A stretch of DNA of 38,025 nucleotides from Mesostigma viride (lineage: Eukaryota; Streptophyta; Mesostigmatophyceae; Mesostigmatales; Mesostigmataceae): positions 1-38,025 of the forward strand of contig RPFO01000547.1 of the NCBI GenBank assembly GCA_009746045.1, written 5' to 3'. Position numbers and translations under genes: made by a program. Below are positions 1 through 7,297 of this stretch, piece after piece (the stretch's first letter is position 1; each line of letters starts with the position of its first letter). Under the pieces are notes generated by a model. It did not search any database and was not told where the DNA came from. It saw nothing but the letters and a program-made list of their open reading frames with translations.

Positions 1-311
1 GCCTTGTTTTTTTTCCGCTCGCCTTCTTCCTCCCTCAACTCCCCCTTATCCTCCTTACTCCCCTCCAAACTCCCTTCCCTCCCGACTGATTGTTTGGTGG
101 CCGGCAGGATGTACGCCAGCAGGTTCGTGTAATGGCCATCGGGAATAAAATGCCCTTTGCCCTGCTTCACGACGCCGTGCAAGTACAGCCTGTTGTAATT
201 CCAAACATCCAGAAGCGCCTGCCCAAGCGTCCGATCCGCTACCGCCTGATCTTCGGCATTGGCGCCCTTGGAGATTTCGAATAGGCGATCCAGCTTCTTC
301 TTCCCAACCTC
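1..311 (-). CDS. Partial internal exon of an unidentified gene, running off the left edge
   Basis: Read on the minus strand, the segment begins after a clear acceptor (GTGACAG|GAGG, AG at 313-312) and stays open to position 1. It encodes about 103 residues starting EVGKKKLDRLFEISKGANAE and ending in a Lys/Glu-rich stretch. The K/E-rich tail resembles the low-complexity parts of the gene at 836-6603, so it could be a further 3' exon of that gene if the TGA at 838-836 lies in an intron (GCCG|GTGTGA could be a donor). I do not recognise a domain. The ATG-initiated minus-strand reading of this stretch is in another frame and is a shadow. Confidence 0.5.
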
Positions 312-835
312 CTGTCACGAACAGAGGAACGAAAAATTGACACACAAGAACAATTCAAGGGTCGACTTGCAGCGTGACGTTATGAACGCACGGGAGCGCG
401 AAAAATGGTCTTCAGCGCCGAAATCGGTAAGTTAGGGTCACTCTGCGAAACCACCCCAGAAATATGTCGGGATGAGAGTTTGACTGCCATTGTCGTTTCT
501 GTGTGCGACTTCCCGCATTTATAATGCATGATAAAGGAAGACTTTTGACATGGTCACTCCACAGTGCGACCCTTACTCGACATAACACGACGAAGTGGTG
601 GAACTGCAGCGTCACCATTGCCATAGATAGAACTACCACTTACAGATATTTCCGGGAACTTTTTACACTCGTCCCAATTTGGAAGAAGGTCGGCCCCCCG
701 AAGCAGAATGACGTTCGTTCCCCGTACCCAGTATGGAATTGTTCCATAAGGGATGAGAAAAGTTTAGCCGCCGCGGCACTGTCCTTCGCGTTCTCAGACG
801 CTGCCCCCCTTCACACATTAGTTTCTTAACATGTG
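312..835 (-). other. Intron or intergenic spacer with three copies of the host stem-loop
   Basis: I see no convincing coding sequence. Three imperfect copies of the palindromic stem-loop lie at about 358-381, 435-456 and 551-572. Read on the minus strand, two of them end in the right arm GAGTGACC, the orientation used in the other introns. The segment ends at the acceptor of the exon at 311, so at least its lower part is intronic. Confidence 0.45.
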
Positions 836-1801
836 TCACACCGGCGTCCATTCCCCCTCCAATTGCTTGAAAGACTTTAAACCCTTGAAATAGTGGTTTC
901 CGTCGACCACCGCATATCGAAGAACGAGATATTCGCCATCAGGATGTTCTTCGTGAAATCTTGGGTCGAATGCCTTTAAGGAGGCCTGGCTTATTAGGCT
1001 GAAGACCTCCCTTGGTTGAAAATCAAAGGGCAGAACGTCGTCTTGTTCCCCGACTCGTGCATAGGTCCGGAACTCAACACCTCTCTTGAGGAAAGAAGCG
1101 GTGGACTTGGTTCCAAGATACTTCTCAATCTCCTTGTCGGACAAGGGGCGAAAGTAACGCGAGCCCACGAACTCCGCGTCAGTCCTAGCGCCATGGCATT
1201 TTTTCAGCCAATCCCGGTAAGGGCCGGTGGACGTGATGTGTTTGGCGAAGAGGCTTGGCTTGGTTTCCGCAAGCGCTTGAAAGGCGAACTGCCACACAGG
1301 GATGCACACCTTAAAATGCAAACTGTTTGTCTTTGCATTCAGCAAGATGCGCCCGTTCTCCCTGAACACCTCATCGCTTAGCAACCGCTGCCTCATGTTG
1401 TCAGGCAAAATCAGCCCGTTGACGGTGTGAATGCGCATGCTATTGCAACCGGTATCGATGAAGTCACTCGGTCGAATCCAACGGGATTCCCGCACAGCAT
1501 TCGCGTCCCGAATGGCTTTGTCCCTGATCTCCTTCTCGGAGTCCACGGTCGTTGCCATCTTCCAATCTTTGATGATCGGCTCCTTGTCCACCTTTCCACT
1601 ACTCGTCAGGATCCCCTCCTTGAAGAGCTTTGAAAGTGCTTTCAGAAGCTCAAGAAAAGGGGAGAAGGTAGGCCACTTTAATATATCCGACGCCGGCGCC
1701 TTGCCCCTGGCTTCGACGTAGTTAAGCATCTCCTTGACGAGTGCAAAAACGGCATCATTGCCGGCCAACCTTCCGTCACCGTCTCCTTCCCCCTCGGCAC
1801 C
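836..1801 (-). CDS. 3'-terminal exon of the minus-strand split gene, unknown function
   Basis: This is an open reading frame of about 321 codons, beginning GAEGEGDGDG after the acceptor CGTTCAG|GGTGCC (AG at 1803-1802) and ending at TGA 838-836. The open frame extends 20 codons upstream to an ATG and would give an apparent signal peptide (MHTLNYLLLSCLMFVNAF). That stretch is intron sequence: it ends in a pyrimidine-rich acceptor, carries the host stem-loop, and recurs in the duplicated intron at 2033-2203. The body is mixed alpha/beta-looking with no transmembrane segment and no motif I recognise. The stop may be real or may lie in a following intron. Confidence 0.6.
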   Translation of the reverse strand, partial: GAEGEGDGDGRLAGNDAVFALVKEMLNYVEARGKAPASDILKWPTFSPFLELLKALSKLFKEGILTSSGKVDKEPIIKDWKMATTVDSEKEIRDKAIRDANAVRESRWIRPSDFIDTGCNSMRIHTVNGLILPDNMRQRLLSDEVFRENGRILLNAKTNSLHFKVCIPVWQFAFQALAETKPSLFAKHITSTGPYRDWLKKCHGARTDAEFVGSRYFRPLSDKEIEKYLGTKSTASFLKRGVEFRTYARVGEQDDVLPFDFQPREVFSLISQASLKAFDPRFHEEHPDGEYLVLRYAVVDGNHYFKGLKSFKQLEGEWTPV

Positions 1802-1920
1802 CTGAACGAAGGCATTGACGAACATGAGACAAGAAAGCAATAAATAGTTTAACGTATGCATATAGTCCGCGAGCGTAGGAAAATCTCAGAGTAGGGTGCT
1901 AAGAACACAGAAGGTAAAAA

Positions 1921-1942
1921 GGGTCACTCCACGGAGCTACCC
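1921..1942 (-). repeat. Intronic palindromic stem-loop
   Basis: It lies in the intron 1802-1970. Sense strand: GGGTAGCTC, loop CGTG, GAGTGACCC; one internal mismatch, right arm unchanged. A near-copy at 2151-2172 lies in the duplicated intron 2033-2203. Confidence 0.75.
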
Positions 1943-1970
1943 CTCTGAATCTAAATCACCAAAAACGCAC

Positions 1971-2032
1971 CGCTTCCTTTTCTCCCGCCTTCTTCCCCTT
2001 CTTTCCTTTTCCGCCTTTCTCCCCTCGCCACC
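1971..2032 (-). CDS. Short Lys/Gly-rich exon of the minus-strand split gene
   Basis: It is bounded by acceptor CTCCAG|GGTGGC (AG at 2034-2033) and donor AAGCG|GTGCGT (GT at 1970-1969). It encodes a roughly 20-residue K/G/E-rich segment almost identical to the end of the preceding exon (2204-2721), so it is the exon copy from the local 230-bp duplication. At 62 bp its phase does not fit perfectly, which may reflect a one-base indel in this purine run. Confidence 0.5.
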
Positions 2033-2203
2033 CTGGAGGAAGCATTGACGAAGATGAGACAGGAAAACAATAAATAGTTTAACGTTTGCAAATAGTCGGC
2101 GTGCAGACAAAAAATACCGAATAGGGTGCAAAGCACGGAGAAGGTAAAAAGGTTCACTCCACAGAGCTACCCCTCTAAATAAAAAATTCCGCGAAAAACG
2201 CAC

Positions 2204-2721
2204 CTCTTCCTTTTCTCCCGCCTTCTTCCCCTTCTTTCCCTTCCCGCCCTTCTCCCCCCGGCCGCGTCATCCTCCATTTCCACCCCCTTATCCTTCCCCT
2301 TCTCCTTTTTATCCGCATCCCTCTTCTTTTTGGACGCTTTTGCCTGACCCTCAAGCAGCTTCGCCCGTTCACGATCCCTTCTCTTGAGATCCAACTTCAT
2401 GAACTTGATGACCTTGTCCACCTTCGCCTCCGTGTACTCCTTTGGTTTCCACTTGAACTTTTCGGTGCCCTTGGACTTGACTTGGTTGACGAAATCATAG
2501 GCCAGCTCACCGTTGAAGGTGTCAGATTGCTTTGCGAAATCGGCCGCCGCTTCAACGCGTAGTTGGGAGATACTTGCGAAACTCCCCGGCACCCATCGTA
2601 ACATCCTTAGGGGGCTTGCCTAGGATGAGGTCGCCAATATCACAGATAGTCTTCACCTTATTCTTTCTGTCAATAAGCTTCTTGGATCCTGGAATGTCGT
2701 CGTCGCCTTTTTTTTAGCCTG
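2204..2721 (-). CDS. Internal exon, lysine-rich C-terminal half, one frameshift
   Basis: Acceptor CTTCCAG|CAGGCT (or 3 nt later), donor AAGAG|GTGCGT at 2203. The first part reads GDDDIPGSKKLIDRKNKVKT in one frame up to about 2570. The second part (starting around RVEAAADFAKQSDTFNGELA) continues in another frame with no splice site between, so there is a one-base indel near 2565-2580. The second part becomes a charged helix and a KKKRDADKKEKGKDKG basic run, then an acidic MEDD patch. It is probably a nuclear or nucleic-acid-associated protein, but that rests on composition only. Confidence 0.5.
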
Positions 2722-2851
2722 CTGGAAGGTATATTAACAACACACAACATACACATGAAGCGAAATGTATTAAGAAGAGTAATCTGAACTCTGGCATCCT
2801 AGCTCTGCAGCGCGACCTTCAGCGTTAAAAATTAAAAAACATTGTACAAAC

Positions 2852-2987
2852 CTTTGCCTTTCCCTTCCCCTTCGGAGTTGGCTCGGGCTCATTTTCTTTC
2901 CTCCTCCTCCTCCTCCTCGTGCTCCTCCTCCTCTTCCTCCTCGTCCACCTCCTGCTCCTTCTCCTCCTCTTCCTTCTCGTCCACCTC
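2852..2987 (-). CDS. Acidic repeat exon (Glu-rich) of the minus-strand split gene
   Basis: Acceptor CATGCAG|GAGGTGGAC, donor GCAAAG|GTTTGT (GT at 2851-2850). The frame continuing from the previous exon gives EVDEKEEEKEQEVDEEEE-type acidic sequence. The tail reads best as ENEPEPTPKGKGKAK in a shifted frame. The exon is 136 bp, one more than a multiple of three, consistent with a single-base indel in the GAG run. Confidence 0.45.
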
Positions 2988-3115
2988 CTGCATGAAAAAA
3001 AAATAATAATAATTCAGACGATGACATAAAAAAAACGAGCATTAATTTTTTAACGTTGCTCTGCGGAGCGACCCCAACCCTAAGCTTGAACAGTAAAATG
3101 AAACAAATTTCCTAC

Positions 3116-3169
3116 CTCTACGTTCTCCGTCCCCATCCCTTCGACCTCTTCAAAAGGTTGATCGTCATC
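3116..3169 (-). CDS. 18-codon acidic exon
   Basis: Acceptor CTTGCAG|GATGACG, donor GTAGAG|GTAGGA. The exon is 54 bp in phase 0 and reads DDDQPFEEVEGMGTENVE. Canonical sites on both sides and a length divisible by three support it. Confidence 0.55.
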
Positions 3170-3284
3170 CTGCAAGACGAAACGTGCGTTCAGATAAATA
3201 TACAAAGTCAGTCAAAACAGGAACTATTTCTTGAATATCCTATCTTCACAAATCGACCCCGAACCTTTAGCGGCATTTGCTTAC

Positions 3285-3337
3285 CTCCGGTTCCACGCTG
3301 AAGGACTTTGTCCCTCAAAACATGGAATGTCACCCTC
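3285..3337 (-). CDS. Small exon of the minus-strand split gene
   Basis: Acceptor CCGCCAG|GAGGGTG, donor CCGGAG|GTAAGC. At 53 bp it is one base short of keeping phase with its neighbours. Reading starts EGDIPCF and ends FSVEPE if a base is missing in the TTTT run. The flanking introns (3170-3284 and 3338-3454) are the two in this gene without a clear stem-loop. Confidence 0.4.
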
Positions 3338-3454
3338 CTGGCGGGAAGTAGAGCAAGAAATGCGTTCATCGTTAGTAACAATTTTCAACAAAAGAAATAC
3401 ACAACACTAATCTAAACGGACTGAATAAAAATGTACACAAATGTCAATAATTAC

Positions 3455-4517
3455 CTCAATGTCAAATCTCCACTCCCGCAACACTTGTCCGATCGGCCAC
3501 ATCTCAGATGGAGTTGTGTGGCTCAGTTCGTTTTCGAAAAACGTCCGAAGAAAAAACAAGTGAGATAGCATGTCCTGACTCCATGATTTCTCGTTTATGT
3601 TCGCCGTCACTAACGACAGGCAGTCGTCGATCCCCTTGTACTCAAGCCATGCGACAACCTCCTTTCGTGGGGGCTCATACTGTCCGGCCATGTCGAACTC
3701 CCCACTCTGACGAAAACGCAGGATCTCATCCTCGCACAACTGAAGAAACAATTCAACAGCTCGACTCGGAAGAATAGGGTCTGGGTTCACCCTAAACTGC
3801 GCCATCCACACTGAATACGACGAAAGGAAGTGCGATCTAACCCCATCCAAATCTTCAATCACTTCCAGCCCTGAACAACTCGGGAGATACCGAGTGGTCC
3901 ATGGCGATCAGAAAGTCGCCGAAGACATCCCAGTCGAACTGTGCAGCCTTGAACCCTTTCTTCAAGAGCAGATTGACATCCGTTTCCGTCAGCGGGGAGG
4001 TGTCCCAATCCTCACCTGTCTTCCCCTGCTCTAGGACCTGGTACATTTCCCACCTGCAGACAGATATGATGATGTCAAAATACTCGTGTGACAATGGGTG
4101 CTGTCTCGTGTCCTTGCAGTACTGTTTGGTCGCACAAGACAGCTTGATCCAGACGAGCAGGCTTCGAGGAACATAAGCTGTAACATCCGCTGCGTCCGGT
4201 ATCGTTGACCCGCACTCGGTAACAAGCAACTCAAAGGTGTCGAAAAGAGATGCAATTTCTTTCCCCTTTAACCTTTTGCCTCGAAGGCTCCGCCCCATGA
4301 CTTCGAACAAAAGATCACGAAGTGTTGGATCACTCCAAGGGTTCATCTTCTCATCAGACCCGACTGACAACCTCTCATGCCAGACACCGTCATCGATCGC
4401 AACTTCGATCTCCTTCGACACAAAGGTGCTCAAGAACGACTTGGCGTCATCGTTCAGATGTTTTTCGTAAGTCGTCAACCATGACTTCCAAGTTTCCAAG
4501 CCCCTCAACTGGATCGG
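3455..4517 (-). CDS. Large internal exon, about 354 residues, unknown domain, one frameshift
   Basis: Acceptor TGTGCAG|CCGATCC (AG at 4519-4518), donor GACATTGAG|GTAATT (GT at 3454-3453). The first frame (PIQLRGLETWKSWLTTYEKH onward) is open from 4517 to about 3870. The rest (LEVIEDLDGVRSHFLSSY onward) is in another frame with no intron signal between, and the total of 1063 bp is one base off a multiple of three, so a one-base indel near 3865-3880 is likely. The sequence is helical and well mixed in composition, unlike the low-complexity neighbouring exons, so this is probably the globular domain of the protein. I do not recognise the family. Confidence 0.6.
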
Positions 4518-4569
4518 CTGCACACAGGTCCACAAAACGAAACAAAAGCATAATCGGAAAAAAAGTTTA

Positions 4570-4591
4570 GGGTCACTCTGCGAAGTGACCC
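4570..4591 (-). repeat. Intronic palindromic stem-loop
   Basis: It lies in the intron 4518-4667. Sense strand: left arm GGGTCACTT, loop CGCA, right arm GAGTGACCC, with one sense-strand G-U pair. Confidence 0.8.
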
Positions 4592-4667
4592 TTCATAAAA
4601 AAATCTCAAACAGAACGAACGACTAACTGACATGCACTATGAAGCGGCGAAAAAATTATTAGCTCAC

Positions 4668-4739
4668 CCGCAATTTCTCCTCCCCACTCCCAACCTCGGC
4701 GTTCCCCTGAGACTCTGTCTCATCTCCCCCTTTCTTCCT
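4668..4739 (-). CDS. 24-codon exon similar to the next upstream exon
   Basis: Acceptor CATCCAG|AGGAAG, donor TTGCGG|GTGAGC. It is 72 bp, phase 0 on both sides. It starts RKKGGDETES, paralleling RKRGADEKKS of the exon at 4909-4971, and the introns before both exons are similar. This pair looks like an exon-intron tandem duplication. Confidence 0.65.
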
Positions 4740-4785
4740 CTGGATGCAGCAAGACAGAGGAAAGCATACTCGTTGAAAAAGTTTA

Positions 4786-4807
4786 GGGTCACTCTGCGAA
4801 ATGACCC
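4786..4807 (-). repeat. Intronic palindromic stem-loop
   Basis: It lies in the intron 4740-4908. Sense strand: left arm GGGTCATTT, loop CGCA, right arm GAGTGACCC; two G-U pairs on the sense strand become C-A mismatches on the antisense strand. It is followed by CCTAAACTTTTT and TATGCTTT, as in the intron at 4518-4667. Confidence 0.8.
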
Positions 4808-4908
4808 TCCATAAATTAATCACACATGCAAAGGAAACGGCAACTCAGAAATGATGGACAAATGAACAAAGAACAAAGGCGAAAAACACAGGATTACTTA
4901 TCGCTCAC

Positions 4909-4971
4909 CTCCGTTGTTGTCCCGCTCTTCTTGGGATCCTCTGACTTCTTTTCGTCTGCCCCCCGCTTCCT
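4909..4971 (-). CDS. 21-codon charged exon
   Basis: Acceptor GATTTCAG|AGGAAG (AG at 4973-4972), donor ACGGAG|GTGAGC (GT at 4908-4907). It is 63 bp, phase 0, reading RKRGADEKKSEDPKKSGTTT then E. Both neighbouring introns carry the host stem-loop. Confidence 0.65.
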
Positions 4972-5017
4972 CTGAAATCAAAACAACAGGGAAAAGCATA
5001 CTTGTTGGTTCAGGTTA

Positions 5018-5039
5018 GGGTCACTCTGCGAAATGACCC
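5018..5039 (-). repeat. Intronic palindromic stem-loop
   Basis: It lies in the intron 4972-5130, with the same sense-strand form as at 4786-4807 (GGGTCATTT / CGCA / GAGTGACCC), again followed by a TATGCTTTT element before the acceptor. Confidence 0.8.
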
Positions 5040-5130
5040 ATTCATGGTCAGACGAGCTTAGCAGAGATAAGGAATAACGAAACCGTTAAAAAAAACACGC
5101 ACACTAATGGGGGTAAAAACTGTTTCTCAC

Positions 5131-6603
5131 CTGAGACGGCTCCGTACCCTCCTTCTCCGAGACCCCCGCGGTCTTCCCATCCACCTCCGTCGACGTTTCT
5201 GCAGCCTGCGCCTTCCTGCGCTCCTCCTCAAGTTTGGCTTGGTATTTCAGGCGTGCCGCCACACCCGCCTCCATCATCCTCTTCCCCTCCTCCTGCACCT
5301 TCCTCTTCGCCTTTGCCTCCTCGTCCTTCTTTTTCCTTTCCTCATTCGCCTTTCTCTCCTTTTCGTCCCGCTCCCACGACGCCCTCCTCTTCCTGCGCTC
5401 CGCCTCCTCCATCTCCGCAGCTTCCATTTCTGCCTGCTTCGCCTCTCGCTCTGCCCTTTCCTTCTTCACCCATTCCCTCTGCTCCCTTTCCAGGAGCTCC
5501 TGGGCGGCCTTCCGTTCCTTGTCCTTTTTCTCCAGATTCACCAGATCTTCGGCGTGCTGCGTTGCCTGATCCAGATAAGAAGTCAGAAGTGCCATGCGGT
5601 CATTCCTTCTCTTTCTTTCCTCCTCCGGAAGTTCCTCCAGTGGCCTTGGGTCTGCCTTGTCCCTGTCCTCCATGCTGATCAGGAGGTCAATGTTCTTCTG
5701 CAGATCACGCAGGAACCGCTCATGGTCATCCTCCTTCTCCTCCCATTCCGCTCTTGCTTTCTTTCTTGCCTGTGGGGAGCGGCTCCTCGGAGGTGAGTTT
5801 GACGACCGGCGCTTGGGTGGCGACCGGCGCTTGGGCGGAGACTTCCGACCGTGAGACTTTGCAGGCGACTTGGGCGGTGATCGGGACTTGGAGGTCGCCC
5901 CCTTCTTTGGAGGGGAGCTTTGGGGAGACGCGGGCTGCGAGCTGGGCTGTGAGGTCGAGGCCTCGGGTAGGGACCTTGAAGGAGACCTGGGCGACGTGCT
6001 GACCTTCGAGGTCGAAGCCTCGTGGTGGGACCTTAGAGGTGACTTGGGCGGCGGGCTGCCCTGCTCAGACGCCTCGTGGTGGGCCCTTGGAGAAGACTTG
6101 GGCGGCGAGCTGGGCTTCGAGGTAACCACCTCGACGGGGGCGGACCTCGGCGAGTTTGAGGTCGACTTCCCGAGGACGGGGGACTCCTTGTTGATGGCGG
6201 GCCGCTGGGGAGACTGTGGAGACACAACGGAGCTGGACCCAGCCCCGGCAGCCTGTGCCTCAGGTGCGGGCCGCTGAGGAGACTGTGGAGACACAACGGA
6301 GCTGGACCCAGCCCCGGCAGCCTGTGCCTCAGGTGCGGGCCGCTTGGGAGATTTGGAGGCCGACGCCTCCACGGAGCTTGGCCCAGCCCCGGCTGCAAGC
6401 ATTGTTGACAGAGGAGGAAACTCCTCTACGCCCTTGGGCGGAGAGGCGGGTGGCGTACTATACTTAGGAGACTCGCTCGTCGACTTGACCTTGTCGACAT
6501 AGGTGGCCCTCTCCACCTCTTTTCCCTTCTGAAGCAAGGAGGCCCTCTCCTGCTCCTCCTTTTCCTTCTGAAGCTGAACTTCCCTCTCCTTCTCTTGTTC
6601 CTT
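5131..6603 (-). CDS. Long exon: Ser/Pro-rich repeats, basic RS/PP segment, then charged coiled coil
   Basis: 491 codons in phase 0 between acceptor GCCGGAG|AAGGAA (AG at 6605-6604) and donor TCTCAG|GTGAGA (GT at 5130-5129). Order: an EKE-rich helix (about 1-40); a Ser/Pro/Ala-rich part with two direct copies of a PAPEAQAAGAGSSSVVSPQS unit (about 75-125); many SPP/SPR repeats with a basic SPPKRRSPPKRRSSNSPPRS run (about 245-265); then about 200 residues of Glu/Lys/Arg-rich coiled coil. This composition is typical of nuclear RS-like or scaffold proteins, but no catalytic domain is visible. The TTG-initiated reading a few codons upstream is not a start; that sequence is intronic. Confidence 0.7.
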
Positions 6604-6673
6604 CTCCGGCAAATAAGGAAAAACAAATAGACCAATGTCGGATGAAGAAAGTGTAAATTCGCATCAGCGTGAG

Positions 6674-6695
6674 GGGTGGCGCTGCAGCGCTACCC
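6674..6695 (-). repeat. Palindromic stem-loop upstream of the long exon
   Basis: Arms GGGTAGCGC and GCGCCACCC around TGCA on the minus strand, 70 nt upstream of the acceptor at 6604, so inside the intron or leader preceding the exon 5131-6603. Confidence 0.7.
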
Positions 6696-6759
6696 TAAGA
6701 AGAAACAAGGATGAAATCCCATTCAGGTTTGGGAAAAAAAAAATCGAAGATGTAACTTT

Positions 6760-7275
6760 TATAAACGTATCTGGAAAGGGTGACTCGGCAGCGCGACCTT
6801 ACAACACAAATGTGATTGAATAACGTATCTTGGAAAGGTCACTCGGACGCGCTACCCTACAAACAAAATGTTATTGAATAACGTATCTGGAAAGGGTGAC
6901 TCTGCAGCACTACCCTACAAACAAAATGTTATTGAATAACGTATCTGGAAAGGGTGACTCTGCAACGCGACCCTACAACCAAAATGTGATTGAATAACGT
7001 ATCTTGGAAAGGTGACTCTGCAGCGCTACCCTACAAACAAAATGTTATTGAATAACGTATCTTGGAAAGGTGACTCTGCAGCGCGACCCTACCAACAAAA
7101 TGTTATTGAATAACGCATCTTGGAAAGGTGACTCTGCAGCGCGACCCTACAAACACTGAATGGAAGTTTGCATTGTGAGGGGGTCACTCTGCAGCGCGAC
7201 CTTACAAACAAAGACTGCGACATTGCGCAAGGGTAGGGGTCACTCTGCAGAGCGACCCTACCCAAAAACAATACT
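6760..7275. repeat. Tandem array of 58-bp units, each with the stem-loop core
   Basis: About seven 58-59-bp copies share AATAACGTATCT.GGAAAGG, a core of the GTGACTCTGCAGCGC type, then TACCCTACAAACAAAATG and TTATTG. After about 7150 the spacing changes, but two more stem-loops follow at about 7179 and 7237. Unlike the intronic copies, this core is duplicated together with about 36 bp of flanking sequence. No gene is visible. Confidence 0.8.
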
Positions 7276-7297
7276 AACCACTCCCCAAAAAAATCAC

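Larger units (their letters stand above)
1802..2260 (-). repeat. Tandem duplication of an intron-plus-exon unit (about 230 bp, diverged)
   Basis: The block at about 1800-2020 repeats at about 2031-2260. Shared landmarks in order are the CATTGACGAA.ATGAGAC stretch, AATAAATAGTTTAACGT, GGTAAAAAGG, the host stem-loop (1921-1942 and 2151-2172), AAAACGCACC and a TCTCCCGCCTTCTTCCCC run. Each copy contains one intron and the K/G-rich end of an exon on the minus strand. Confidence 0.75.

Noticed and set aside
1801-1861. Signal peptide on the 341-codon ORF
   Set aside because: The hydrophobic stretch lies upstream of a clear splice acceptor and recurs in a duplicated intron.
3170-3454. Stem-loop copies in the introns 3170-3284 and 3338-3454
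   Set aside because: Only weak remnants (GGGGTCGATTTG) in the first and nothing in the second, so I do not claim the motif is in every intron.
5107-5796. Plus-strand Leu/Arg-rich ORFs opposite the long exon
   Set aside because: Antisense shadows of the Glu/Lys-rich coiled coil; no domain and no start context.
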